Below, one piece after another: positions 54,528 through 63,546 of a stretch of DNA of 64,000 bases (the stretch's first letter is position 1; every line of letters begins with the position of its first letter). This stretch comes from Coemansia sp. RSA 487 (taxonomy: Eukaryota; Kickxellomycota; Kickxellomycetes; Kickxellales; Kickxellaceae). The DNA is taken from assembly GCA_027577595.1 (NCBI GenBank), contig JANBRJ010000066.1:30193-94192 (forward strand), read 5' to 3'. The notes below the pieces were generated by a model, which searched no databases, was not told the DNA's origin, and worked only from the letters and a program-made list of their open reading frames with translations. The translations under genes and the position numbers were made by a program.

Positions 54528-54880
54528 GGTAAGCTTCTGCTGTGTATGTATATAAAACTATTAATTATCGAATACTTGAAAATATAAAAATAACCTCCCC
54601 ACATACGCACAAACAGCTTGAGCTTTTGCGGAAGGCAGAGGTGCAAACATTTCCTCATGTTTTTATGGGGCTGATTGGGAGCGTATCTGTAATAGATATA
54701 ATCTGAGAAAAAGAATAAAACCGAAACTAACCAGTATGAAAAGCTTAAGCACATTCTATGTGTGTACACATGTTACAGTGGAACTTGACCCCCGATCACA
54801 GCTCTGTTGATCTAGATCGCCACACATCTCTGTTTGATTTCAAAATATAAATCATTTATTAAAAACCAGATAATTTGTTT
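54528..54880. other. Spacer between AFG2 start and first HSDL2-like gene
   Basis: A stretch of 353 bp holding the promoter of AFG2 and the 3' flank of the dehydrogenase gene. Nothing else was seen. Confidence 0.5.
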
Positions 54881-55750
54881 TTAGTTACTGTCGGCAGCTC
54901 CAGCAAGCTCACGAAGCTTCATTAGCTTGGAAAATTGCTCCGGGGAAACCATATGGTCCCTGCTGAGCTCCGATAGCTTGGCATCCTCAACAGCATTATA
55001 CTGCGCAAAGTCGGTGGTGCCTGCTTCGCGTAGCACAATCTCGTCAATGCAAAAGTTTCCTGTGAACGCACGGCTATCCTGGGTTATGATCCAAAAGGCT
55101 GCATCAGCCATAATCGTTGGCTTGCGTGGATACGCCTGAAATGCTTTATTGCCACACTCTGCTAGCCCGTCCGTGTCAATTGTCGTGAATGGCCATAGGG
55201 TATTCGATGCCACGCCAAATGGTCTCTGCTCCTCAGAGAGACCAAATGCCATCAGGCCCATGCTAAACTTGGACATCGTGTAAGGCAGATTCTTTTGGAA
55301 CCATTGTGGATCGATCTGCGGCATTGGGCATAGGGTCAGAATGTGACCGTTGGAGCTTTTCTGCAGGTACTTCAACGCATGCTTGACTACCGAAAAGGAT
55401 CCCCTTGTGTTGATGTTCGCCATCAAGTCATATTCGCTCATCGAGATATCGGCAGTGCTTTTTAGAACAAGGATTGTTGCGTTGTTCACGAGGATATCGA
55501 TGCCGCCAAACTCGTGAGCCGTCTGCTCAATTGCTGCTTTGACCTGGTCCTCATGCTGCACATCGCAGGATATAACAAGGGCCCGTGCACCAACAGCCCG
55601 GATCTCTTCAGCAATCGTGTTTCTGGCAGTGTTTCTTGCCACCACTGCAACGTTGGCACCGTTTTGGGCACACTTAAGAGCAATAGCACGCCCAATGCCA
55701 CGTGTCCCACCAGTTATGAAAACAGTCTTTCCGTCCAATGGTCCACTCAT
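54881..55750 (-). CDS. HSDL2-like short-chain dehydrogenase, paralogue 1
   Basis: NAD(P)-binding oxidoreductase-like protein of 289 residues from ATG 55750. Cofactor motif TGGTRGIG is at 13-20 and NNATI near 89-93. The YxxxK pair is Y157/K161 (YTMSKFSMG). The Ser that completes the catalytic triad is replaced by Cys in LTLCPMPQ (C141), where its neighbour has ISPPL. No SKL-type ending is present (GAADSN). The overall sequence matches the N-terminal domain of HSDL2, without the SCP2 sterol-carrier domain. It lies 180 bp downstream of a paralogue in the same orientation, a tandem duplication. Activity is uncertain because of the Ser-to-Cys change. Confidence 0.82.
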   Translation of the reverse strand: MSGPLDGKTVFITGGTRGIGRAIALKCAQNGANVAVVARNTARNTIAEEIRAVGARALVISCDVQHEDQVKAAIEQTAHEFGGIDILVNNATILVLKSTADISMSEYDLMANINTRGSFSVVKHALKYLQKSSNGHILTLCPMPQIDPQWFQKNLPYTMSKFSMGLMAFGLSEEQRPFGVASNTLWPFTTIDTDGLAECGNKAFQAYPRKPTIMADAAFWIITQDSRAFTGNFCIDEIVLREAGTTDFAQYNAVEDAKLSELSRDHMVSPEQFSKLMKLRELAGAADSN

Positions 55751-55930
55751 CTTACAATGTTAACGAGATTTAAAGGAGGTACAAGCAGTTCTTTTGAAGA
55801 AACATAAAAATAAGAATAATACGGCAAGAAAGAAAGAACGAAAGAAAGACGCCTTACAGCATGCACAATCTGCGTGCTTGACGTCAGAAAGTGCAGCGAA
55901 AAGGCGTGGGAAGAAAATGGAAAAAGGGTG

Positions 55931-56827
55931 CTAGAGCTTAGAGCTGTTGCTCTTCTGTTTCTTGCGCAGAGTATCAAGCTCATCGAGCTGCTTCGAATCC
56001 AAGAAAAAGTCAAGGCTGAGTTCCTCCAGCTTTGTGCCAGGTATGTTATTGTACTTTTCAAAATCAGTTATCCCGGCCTTTCGCAGAAGCAGCTCGTCTA
56101 GGCAAAAGTTTCCTGAAAACTCTGTGGATTTCTGGGTCAGGATGTGGTGAGCTGCATCGGCCATGATACTCGGCATGCGGGAACGGCGAGGCGTGTCTTC
56201 ATTTCCCTTGTCAGCAATCTTTAGCGCAGCAGTCTCAATCATTGTCAGCGGCCAAAGGGCGTTGACAGCTATTCCAAGCGGCCTGAACTCGCCTGCCATG
56301 CCAAGAACGCAAAGACTCATATTGTATTTGGCAATAGTATATGCAGGGAACGGTGCAAACCACTTTTGTTCCATCGAGAGTGGTGGACTGATATTTAAGA
56401 TATGAGGATTGTTGCTATTTCTGAGATGCTCGACGGCGAACTTTGATACAACCCACGTTCCACGTCCATTAATGCCATGCATCAGATCATAGCGCTTGAC
56501 GTCAGTCGCCTCGGTCCCTGCAAGGTGGATAGCGGATGCGTTGTTGACAACGATATCAATGGCTCCGAAGGTCTTGACCGTCAGGTCGATTGCGGTTCTG
56601 ACCTGGTCCTCCTTGCGAATATCACATTGAATGGGTAGGGCCTTTCCGCCAGCCTCTTCTATTTCGCGCGCCGCAGAGTATATTGTGCCCGGAAGCTTTG
56701 GATTAGGATCAGCGGTTTTTGCTGCGATAGCGATACAAGCACCGTCGCGCGCAGCACGAAGCGCAATAGCCTTGCCGATTCCACGGGAAGCGCCGGTGAT
56801 AAAAAGAACCTTCTTGTGAAGAGACAT
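55931..56827 (-). CDS. HSDL2-like short-chain dehydrogenase, paralogue 2, with C-terminal SKL
   Basis: Oxidoreductase of 298 residues from ATG 56827. The upstream open frame has no ATG. Cofactor motif TGASRGIG is at 11-18 and NNAS at 95-98. The catalytic set is complete: S147 (NISPPL), Y163 and K167 (YTIAKYNM). The C-terminus is SNSSKL, a canonical peroxisomal targeting signal, so it should be imported by Pex5, whose gene is also in this window. HSDL2 of animals is found in peroxisomes and mitochondria and linked to lipid metabolism, and the substrate is not known. It resembles human HSDL2 more closely than its neighbour does (for example HILNISPPL and AYTIAKY). Confidence 0.87.
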   Translation of the reverse strand: MSLHKKVLFITGASRGIGKAIALRAARDGACIAIAAKTADPNPKLPGTIYSAAREIEEAGGKALPIQCDIRKEDQVRTAIDLTVKTFGAIDIVVNNASAIHLAGTEATDVKRYDLMHGINGRGTWVVSKFAVEHLRNSNNPHILNISPPLSMEQKWFAPFPAYTIAKYNMSLCVLGMAGEFRPLGIAVNALWPLTMIETAALKIADKGNEDTPRRSRMPSIMADAAHHILTQKSTEFSGNFCLDELLLRKAGITDFEKYNNIPGTKLEELSLDFFLDSKQLDELDTLRKKQKSNSSKL

Positions 56828-57254
56828 GGGCAAAGATAATAGATGATAGATTTGGTGAGAGGAGAAGGTTCTTGGCTTTGTCACCCTCAAAGGATATGCT
56901 TGGTCGCTGTTAGAGGTAGAATAAATGTACGTTCAAAATAAGAGAAAAGTAAAGCATATCAGTGAACAGGAAAGAGAGGTGCTACTTCCGTTCTGCCCAA
57001 GAAATATCTGTCCTGCAAGTGCATATGCTAGCACAGCAGATCAAAAGTCCTAGCATTTCAAATTAATTGACACGTGCACGCCTCGTTTTGAGGCAGTAGG
57101 AAGCAAAGCTCAAGCTGTGGAAAAAAGAGTTGTAAGCAATTCTTTTCTTTCGTCACACACGATTGAATTCCATTTCAGTTATTTTACCGCATTTGAGGTC
57201 ACTTGTGTTTTTTTATTAGTATCTGGCGCTTCTCTGTCATTTAGTGCGGAAAAC
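56828..57254. other. Divergent promoter region, HSDL2-like / calcipressin
   Basis: A stretch of 427 bp between divergent starts. The calcipressin frame is open upstream to 57117 without an ATG. No other element was recognised. Confidence 0.5.
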
Positions 57255-58088
57255 ATGGCATGTCATAGCAACAACAGCAGCTATCAATTCAAACCAGAGG
57301 CTACAAACTCCCTGGTTGTGATTTTCGACCACTATTCCGACGATGCGTGTAATGCGTTGCGCTTAAAGCTTGAGGGCTGCGGACCACTGTGGCACTTTGT
57401 CAAACTCAAGTCCTTTGGACGCTGCCTCGCAGTGTTTTCTGATACTGCGAATGCGCAAAAGGCCCGGCACACCCTCAATTCGATAGAGTTACTTCCTGGA
57501 AACAAAATGCGAATGTACTATTCCAGACATACGCCGCTGTCGCAAACCCAGGATAACTTTCTTAATGTTCCTGCGCAAGAAAAGCTTTGGCTTATCTCGC
57601 CGCCGGGCTCGCCAGCGATTAACTGGCGCCAGACACGCGAGGATCCACCGAATGCCACGCATCTAGAACGTCGCCTTGAAGAGGCGCTTCAAGAGCTCAG
57701 CATTGGCCAGTTTTCTCTCAACCCCGAAGATGTTGCCGATTATGACAGCGCAGAAAGCGATGCTGATATTACGCCTATGCAAGGAGCTTCCAATGCATTG
57801 AACCAGAGCTATAAGGTTTCTGCTCATAGCGTGGACAACATCAATGGCTTCACTAACGAAGCCGGCCAGGCAGCAGCTAGAGAACCCGATGGGTTTACGA
57901 CGGCACAGGAGCAGCGCCTTGTTGACTCAAAGGGGGTGCGTACTTTAACTCCAACTATACTCATTCAGAATTACGACTATCACACAGATGCGTGCCATCC
58001 GGGATCCAACGACTCGCTTGCAAATAGGCCATCAACACCTGGCACTTTTCCAAAATATATTCAGACGACAGCCCGCCCGCCATTGTAA
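57255..58088 (+). CDS. RCN1: Calcipressin (regulator of calcineurin)
   Basis: Cytosolic regulator of the phosphatase calcineurin, 277 residues from ATG 57255. An RRM-like fold occupies about 15-85 (NSLVVIFDHYSDD, then CLAVFSDTANAQKA). The family signature LWLISPPGSP is at about 112-121, whose serines are the kinase sites that control activity. The C-terminal third contains PTILIQ (near residue 234), which fits the PxIxIT docking pattern for calcineurin. The rest is Ser/Asp-rich. Yeast Rcn1 has 211 residues, so this is a longer version. It converges on GPN3 (164 bp between stops). Confidence 0.85.
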   Translation: MACHSNNSSYQFKPEATNSLVVIFDHYSDDACNALRLKLEGCGPLWHFVKLKSFGRCLAVFSDTANAQKARHTLNSIELLPGNKMRMYYSRHTPLSQTQDNFLNVPAQEKLWLISPPGSPAINWRQTREDPPNATHLERRLEEALQELSIGQFSLNPEDVADYDSAESDADITPMQGASNALNQSYKVSAHSVDNINGFTNEAGQAAAREPDGFTTAQEQRLVDSKGVRTLTPTILIQNYDYHTDACHPGSNDSLANRPSTPGTFPKYIQTTARPPL

Positions 58089-58252
58089 TATCTCTCCTTG
58101 CGTGCAACAGTTTTTTTGTGTGTTCAATTTTGTTTTTCAGTTGAGTTGGCTTTAGGGTGGTTCCTACCTTTATTCCAAAACGTTTTGTAAATTCCGCATA
58201 GAAAATATATAATCAGTTACACTATTAGCTTTATTGATAGCTGATAAAAAAT

Positions 58253-59065
58253 CTACTCAAACGCATGCTCCGCAACCTCGTCGTTGGGCTCCTTCGGCTC
58301 TTGGTCTTCGCCCCATTGAATAGCGTTGTCTGCATGCGATAGAACGTATGCCACCGAATCCTCGTCCTTGACATTAAGAGGCAAGAAGCTCACCATGCTG
58401 AACTCATCAATTAGGCGGGCTAATGCTTCATTCAGCTCTTTAAACCTGTCGCTGGTATACATGTTTGCATCCTCCGCAAGCAATAGCGGATCGGGATCAA
58501 AATAGCGATCCATATTGTTCCGTAGCTCCTCAGACACCAGATCCATTTTTGTCATTACGTTTATATGTGGAATTTCCAACAGACTCATGGCCGATGTTGC
58601 GCTCATAACACCGGCAAAGTATTTCGACGTGTCCTCGATAAACTGACTTTCAAGGCAGTAGATTCCTACAACTCGAAAGTTCCATTGCTGTAAAATCTGC
58701 GTCATCTGCCGCATTATTGGTATATGCGTATAAAGCTCGATTTGCCCAGGGCAGTCAAGAATAAGATAGTCGTCCTCGTAGTCTCCAATCTGCTCCTCCA
58801 GCCAGTCAAGGTTTTCCATAAGAAACTCAAAGCAGTATATCAGGCCGCCATTGGGTCCATATCCCAGTTCGTCCATAACATCTTCTAGCGTGATCAGCTC
58901 ACGAATATCAATCGTTGGTGGGTATTCAAATCTCTCGGCTGCTGGATCCAGGTTGACAAGATGGACTCTCCTCTTTGTCGCCTCGCAGTGTTGCATGATT
59001 GTCTGACAATATGTGGACTTTCCGCTGCCAGCAGGGCCCATGACAAGCTGACAATAACGGCCCAT
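58253..59065 (-). CDS. GPN3: GPN-loop GTPase 3
   Basis: Small GTPase needed, with Gpn1, for assembly and nuclear import of RNA polymerase II. It has 270 residues from ATG 59065, close to yeast Gpn3 (272). The P-loop is GPAGSGKST (10-18). The family-defining Gly-Pro-Asn loop is in GYGPNGGLIYC. Switch regions include DCPGQIELYTH (G3) and TKMDLV (G4). The C-terminus is acidic (DEVAEHAFE). Single exon, divergent from the importin gene. Confidence 0.95.
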   Translation of the reverse strand: MGRYCQLVMGPAGSGKSTYCQTIMQHCEATKRRVHLVNLDPAAERFEYPPTIDIRELITLEDVMDELGYGPNGGLIYCFEFLMENLDWLEEQIGDYEDDYLILDCPGQIELYTHIPIMRQMTQILQQWNFRVVGIYCLESQFIEDTSKYFAGVMSATSAMSLLEIPHINVMTKMDLVSEELRNNMDRYFDPDPLLLAEDANMYTSDRFKELNEALARLIDEFSMVSFLPLNVKDEDSVAYVLSHADNAIQWGEDQEPKEPNDEVAEHAFE

Positions 59066-59451
59066 TTCAACACGTCAATATATTTTTGTTTAGAGACGCT
59101 CGAATCAGCTTCCTTATTGTTCTAGAAACTTCCTGAGTGTACTTTTTTCTCCCCCGTTGTTGATTTTAAGAGGCGACTGATAAAGGCTATTTGTAAATTG
59201 CAATAATATGAAAATGAAACAAAGTAAAAAAGAAAGAAGGGTATTCTATTCTATCCTTTCGGGTTCTCAGCTTTGTGTAAATATGCCCTAGATTTGATCG
59301 AGAATTAAGAACTAACAAAAGATCAGTCAGGAAAGAAGTAATTTTTCAGGGAGTTTGTTTTAAATTTTGGCGTTTTCTCATTTTCTCTTCTCTATTTGGC
59401 AAATATTTGTCATACAATCAAATTTGGTATTTCTTTCTTTCTAATTCAAGG
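59066..59451. other. Divergent promoter region, GPN3 / KAP114-like
   Basis: A stretch of 386 bp, A/T-rich. No other element was recognised. Confidence 0.5.
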
Positions 59452-62400
59452 ATGGAGCACAGGGTATTCGAAGCTCTACAGGGGTCTCTCTCCCCAGAGG
59501 CAAACGCACGCATGAACAGCGAGCTTGCTCTAAAGCAACTGGAGCTGGAATCGAACTTTTCATTGGCTATAACAAATGTGGCTTTAGCAAGCCAAGCAGA
59601 AATACCCATCCGTCAAGCAGCAATTGTTCAGCTCCGTGGATATGTGAGCCGTCATTGGAGCATTGGCTCTGCAAAGTATGAGCCTGGGCCCATCCCCGAA
59701 CAACAGCTCAAATCGCAGGTGCGTGAAAAGGTGTTTGCGCTTCTGATAAGCGATGACCGCAAGCTTCGCAATGTGGCGGCTGCCGTCGTTGCTAGCATGG
59801 CTAAATATGACTGGCCTGATGAATGGCCGCAGCTGTTTTCGCAGCTTGTTGAGTTGCTTCATAGCAGAAACAGGAGTAATACTCATTCGGCGATGTGTGT
59901 CTTCAGCGAGTGGGTTAATGCCGACATGTCTGAGCAGCATATGGAGCAAATTGGGATCCTGCTTCCAGAGCTTCTGCGTATATTTGTTGGTGCTAGCGAA
60001 TATGAGCTGAGCACACGCGTGATGGCGGTTAGGGTATTCAGTGACTGTATAGAGATCATATCAAACATGTCGTCGGAAAGAAAATCTTTTGCTGAAGTCC
60101 ATGCACCACCCATTCTCAAAGATTGGATGGAGCCCATCTTGGATATATTCAAACAGCCAGTCGTCAACAGCGAGTCTGGGTCTATAATTCAGCTCAAGGC
60201 AGAATGCATCAAATCCGTCATTAAGGCTATGGAAGGGTTTCCAAAGTATATGCTACCGTACACTGCGCCCATGCTAGAGACGCTATGGCTTCAGCTGAAG
60301 GAGATACAGGACCCTTTTGTTCATGCATTTGTCTATGGGGATAGCGAGCACAGCGAGTCTGCAACAAACATGCTTGTGCACTATGACGAGGATGGCGAGG
60401 CTTATTCGGTCGACAGCTATCTACTAGGCATTTTTGAATGGCTCGCAAAAGCCGCTGAAATCAAATCAATGCGGTCGTTCTTTGTAGCAAAATCCGAAGG
60501 CGCTGTGGGCAACATCGTTCCAACTCCGTTCCTCAGCCAGCTTGTTTCGGTGTTAATGGGATATGCACAGATCACAACCGAGATGCTTGATGACTGGGCT
60601 GATGACATGGACCTCTTTGTTGCTGACGAGGACGAAGAAGGATACCGCTTTAACGTGCGTGTTTCGGTGCAAGAGCTAATACAGACGCTTGATATGCTAT
60701 TTCCTCAGCCGCTTTTAACTGCTCTTGGGAATGCCGCACACGAGCGTGCTGAGCTAGCCGCGCAATGGAGACAGAACCAGAACAGCAACTGGTGGCTGGT
60801 TAGTGAGGCCATGCTTTGGGCAATTGGTCTGGTCGCAGAAAGCGTCATTGACCGATACGAAAATAACACACTTGGCAACCAGCTCAATCTTGGCGCTTTA
60901 TTTGAAAGCGACGTATGGCCCCTGGGCCAAAATGCGTCTTTTCCATTTGGCCAGGGTCGTGCGTTTGTATTTGCATCAAGCTTCGCCAAGACCCTTCCTC
61001 CAAGCATCGCATCTACCTTTGTAGACGCCTCTTGTAACGCGGTTTCCAACACCCACCTTCACCCAGCAGTCCGTCTGAGCGCTGTTCGTGCAACAAGCAA
61101 TTTCTGCTCCGATCTTCCAGAAGAGGTGGCCAGGCCACGTCAGGCTGCATTCATTAACGGACTTGCCACAATCATTCCTCGACTCAGCGAGGATTCGGCT
61201 CACATCGCGCTGGACGCGTTGCATTCTGCATTGCAGGTTGACCAGGACATCACCGCCTCGTTGGAGCCAGTGATTAGCGAGATGGCAATGGGTATCTGGC
61301 AGAAATACCCTGGCGACGTTCTTCTAACAAGCATAGTCATCGATATTGTCGAAGATATGGCAGGAAACACCCACGCTTCTGAAGCGTTTACACGGCATGC
61401 ACTTCCTATCATCGGAACGGCGATTACGCAAAGCACTGATGGGATGGTAGTTTCTTCAGCGATTGATCTCTTAGCAGGACTTGTCAAAGGCGGATCGTCT
61501 CCAATGCCTGAGGGGTATACAGATGCTGTTTTCCCGTCGCTTATGCACGTCCTGTCAACAAGCAACGACAACGAGGTCCTTCAAAGCGGCCAGGCTTGTC
61601 TTAAATACTTTGTGCAAAAGGATGCCGAGCGCATATCCAAATGGCACGATAGCCATGGAGTTTCTGGTTTGGAGCATATTATTCGCTTTGTTGCTGTCCT
61701 GCTTTCGCCTGACAGCTCCGAGTCCGCAGCACTCTTTGTTGGAGATCTGGTTGTGAAGATTGTGCAGAAATGCAACGCATTCATAAGTAGCGACGTTTTG
61801 ACTGAGCTTATTCGAGTTGTTACAGAACGCCTGGCGACTGCACGGACCTCATCATTCTGTTCATCGCTTGTCCCGTTGTATGCACAGCTTTTCTTGCGCC
61901 ATCCGGCTGAACTTGTTGAGCTGCTTAGCGGTATGAGCTTTGGCGGCCAGTCTGGCTTACACATTGTGCTTTCCACATGGTTCAAGAACTATATGGATGT
62001 GCAGGGCTATTACAGCCGTAAGGTCTCCGCTGTAGCATTGACACGCTTGTTTGTGCTTGGCAACGACTCCCGCGTTGGCGACTTTGTAGCACAGGGCGAT
62101 TTGATCCCTAACGCTGAAAACAAAGGGAAAATAGTGACAAGATCAATGTCGCGTATCAACCCCGACCAATACACGCAGATCCCAGCACCAGCAAAGATTA
62201 TAAAACTTCTTTTAGCTGAAGTGGGGATGGATGTTGAGAGTCTATTTGCACGCGCGAATGGTGCTGGGTTGAGTGCAGCTGTGGACAATTCGGATCTAGG
62301 CAACGGGGGTAATGATGATGATGATGATGACTGGGAGGACGATGGCGACAGCGACATAGATGGAAACAGAACTGGCGGTGGCACTGCTACTGACAAATAC

Positions 62401-62634
62401 AGCTATCTTTCGGACCTCATTGACAGTGGTGCAGACTTTGAAGAGGGAGACGATGATGACGACGACGAGGATGTTTTGGCTGATCCGATTTACAGCCAAG
62501 ATCTTAACGTGACCCTGGGATCATTTATGAAGGAGGTTGTTCAGAGAAACCAGGGAAGCTTCCACGAAATAGTTCTCCCGACTCTGACAGAAAAGGAGAA
62601 TGACCTGCTTAGCAGGCTCTGCTCAAGTGACTAA
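59452..62634 (+). CDS. KAP114: Importin-9/Kap114-type nuclear import receptor
   Basis: Importin-beta family receptor, known to import histones H2A-H2B and TATA-binding protein. It has 1060 residues from ATG 59452. The N-terminal importin domain is clear (about 20-110, including IRQAAIVQLRGYVSRHW and the WPDEWPQLF helix-pair motif). HEAT repeats follow to the end. Two acidic loops stand out: DDDDDDWEDDGDSD (about 953-966) and a DDDDDDE stretch near 1000, matching the acidic loop of Kap114 that helps hold basic cargo. The gene is a single exon with an acidic GAT repeat at about 62312-62330. Confidence 0.9.
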   Translation: MEHRVFEALQGSLSPEANARMNSELALKQLELESNFSLAITNVALASQAEIPIRQAAIVQLRGYVSRHWSIGSAKYEPGPIPEQQLKSQVREKVFALLISDDRKLRNVAAAVVASMAKYDWPDEWPQLFSQLVELLHSRNRSNTHSAMCVFSEWVNADMSEQHMEQIGILLPELLRIFVGASEYELSTRVMAVRVFSDCIEIISNMSSERKSFAEVHAPPILKDWMEPILDIFKQPVVNSESGSIIQLKAECIKSVIKAMEGFPKYMLPYTAPMLETLWLQLKEIQDPFVHAFVYGDSEHSESATNMLVHYDEDGEAYSVDSYLLGIFEWLAKAAEIKSMRSFFVAKSEGAVGNIVPTPFLSQLVSVLMGYAQITTEMLDDWADDMDLFVADEDEEGYRFNVRVSVQELIQTLDMLFPQPLLTALGNAAHERAELAAQWRQNQNSNWWLVSEAMLWAIGLVAESVIDRYENNTLGNQLNLGALFESDVWPLGQNASFPFGQGRAFVFASSFAKTLPPSIASTFVDASCNAVSNTHLHPAVRLSAVRATSNFCSDLPEEVARPRQAAFINGLATIIPRLSEDSAHIALDALHSALQVDQDITASLEPVISEMAMGIWQKYPGDVLLTSIVIDIVEDMAGNTHASEAFTRHALPIIGTAITQSTDGMVVSSAIDLLAGLVKGGSSPMPEGYTDAVFPSLMHVLSTSNDNEVLQSGQACLKYFVQKDAERISKWHDSHGVSGLEHIIRFVAVLLSPDSSESAALFVGDLVVKIVQKCNAFISSDVLTELIRVVTERLATARTSSFCSSLVPLYAQLFLRHPAELVELLSGMSFGGQSGLHIVLSTWFKNYMDVQGYYSRKVSAVALTRLFVLGNDSRVGDFVAQGDLIPNAENKGKIVTRSMSRINPDQYTQIPAPAKIIKLLLAEVGMDVESLFARANGAGLSAAVDNSDLGNGGNDDDDDDWEDDGDSDIDGNRTGGGTATDKYSYLSDLIDSGADFEEGDDDDDDEDVLADPIYSQDLNVTLGSFMKEVVQRNQGSFHEIVLPTLTEKENDLLSRLCSSD

Positions 62635-62926
62635 ATACAAATGCCTTAATTTTCTTTGATACAGTCTCCAAAAATATTATCTTTTAACCAGCTGGCATTA
62701 TTCTTGCTAAATTTGGCCTATCCTAAGCAACGTCGACTGTCCTAAGGCCATCCTTAGCTTTGCTAGATAGCTGTGGCCGGCCATGTCCTGTCTGTAGATG
62801 CGATATGCTTTACGACACCTTTACCTTGCGCTTGAGTTCTCTAGAGAACTATGCGTACTATGTTTTAAACAGAAAGGCGGGTGCTTTACTTGAAGGTGGC
62901 ATTTCAGGGGCAAGCTATACTGATTT

Positions 62927-63421
62927 CTAAAAAAGATCTAGTCGCTTTGAACGAGGAACTGACAGCGCGGCTTGGACATTGGCAGTCAGGCGCCGACGTT
63001 CGGTGAACAACAAGCCAATTTGCTTAGCAATCTGTTGCACCCACTCATCTAGGCTTCTCGTGTCATTTAGCTCGATATTTGGCTGATCAGCGCCCGAGCG
63101 TGGTAGCGTAGCAGCCGATTCACCTAACACCGGATCTGTAGCTGCGGTTGCCACATTGAGCAGTGATGTGGCCTTGGCATCGCTGTCCATCTGCTGACAT
63201 GTTTGAGACATGCTAACAAGCTGCGCCGCGAGGAGTGAAGGCGGACCTTGCCCAACCATTGCTAGAGAGGCAAAGAAATTCTCAGCAGTGTGTTCCAAGC
63301 GATCCAAGCTTTGTAACATGGAATCAATGCCTTGGTACTGGATATCAACAGCTGTGGTGGTTCTGTCGCCGTTGTTGAAACCTGTGCTTTTACCACTGAT
63401 TCCGGTGTTTGAGATTGACAT
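62927..63421 (-). CDS. Small helical protein, unrecognised
   Basis: Complete frame of 164 residues from ATG 63421. Two predicted helical parts: GIDSMLQSLDRLEHTAENFF (about 31-50, amphipathic) and SLDEWVQQIAKQIGLLFTER (about 123-142). An Ala/Thr/Ser-rich linker lies between them, and the C-terminus is basic. The helix-linker-helix form resembles small subunits such as those of Mediator (for example Med11 or Med30), but no signature could be confirmed. It converges on the importin gene (292 bp between stops). Confidence 0.6.
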   Translation of the reverse strand: MSISNTGISGKSTGFNNGDRTTTAVDIQYQGIDSMLQSLDRLEHTAENFFASLAMVGQGPPSLLAAQLVSMSQTCQQMDSDAKATSLLNVATAATDPVLGESAATLPRSGADQPNIELNDTRSLDEWVQQIAKQIGLLFTERRRLTANVQAALSVPRSKRLDLF

Positions 63422-63546
63422 TTGCTCTGTTGCAGAGTTGTTATTTATAGTCTTGTGCCTTTGAGTCGTTTGTATTGTAGTTGTGAGAGCTGGAAAATGG
63501 CGAAATAAATTAAACAGACAGTTGCAAAAATGAAATTACTCGAAAC

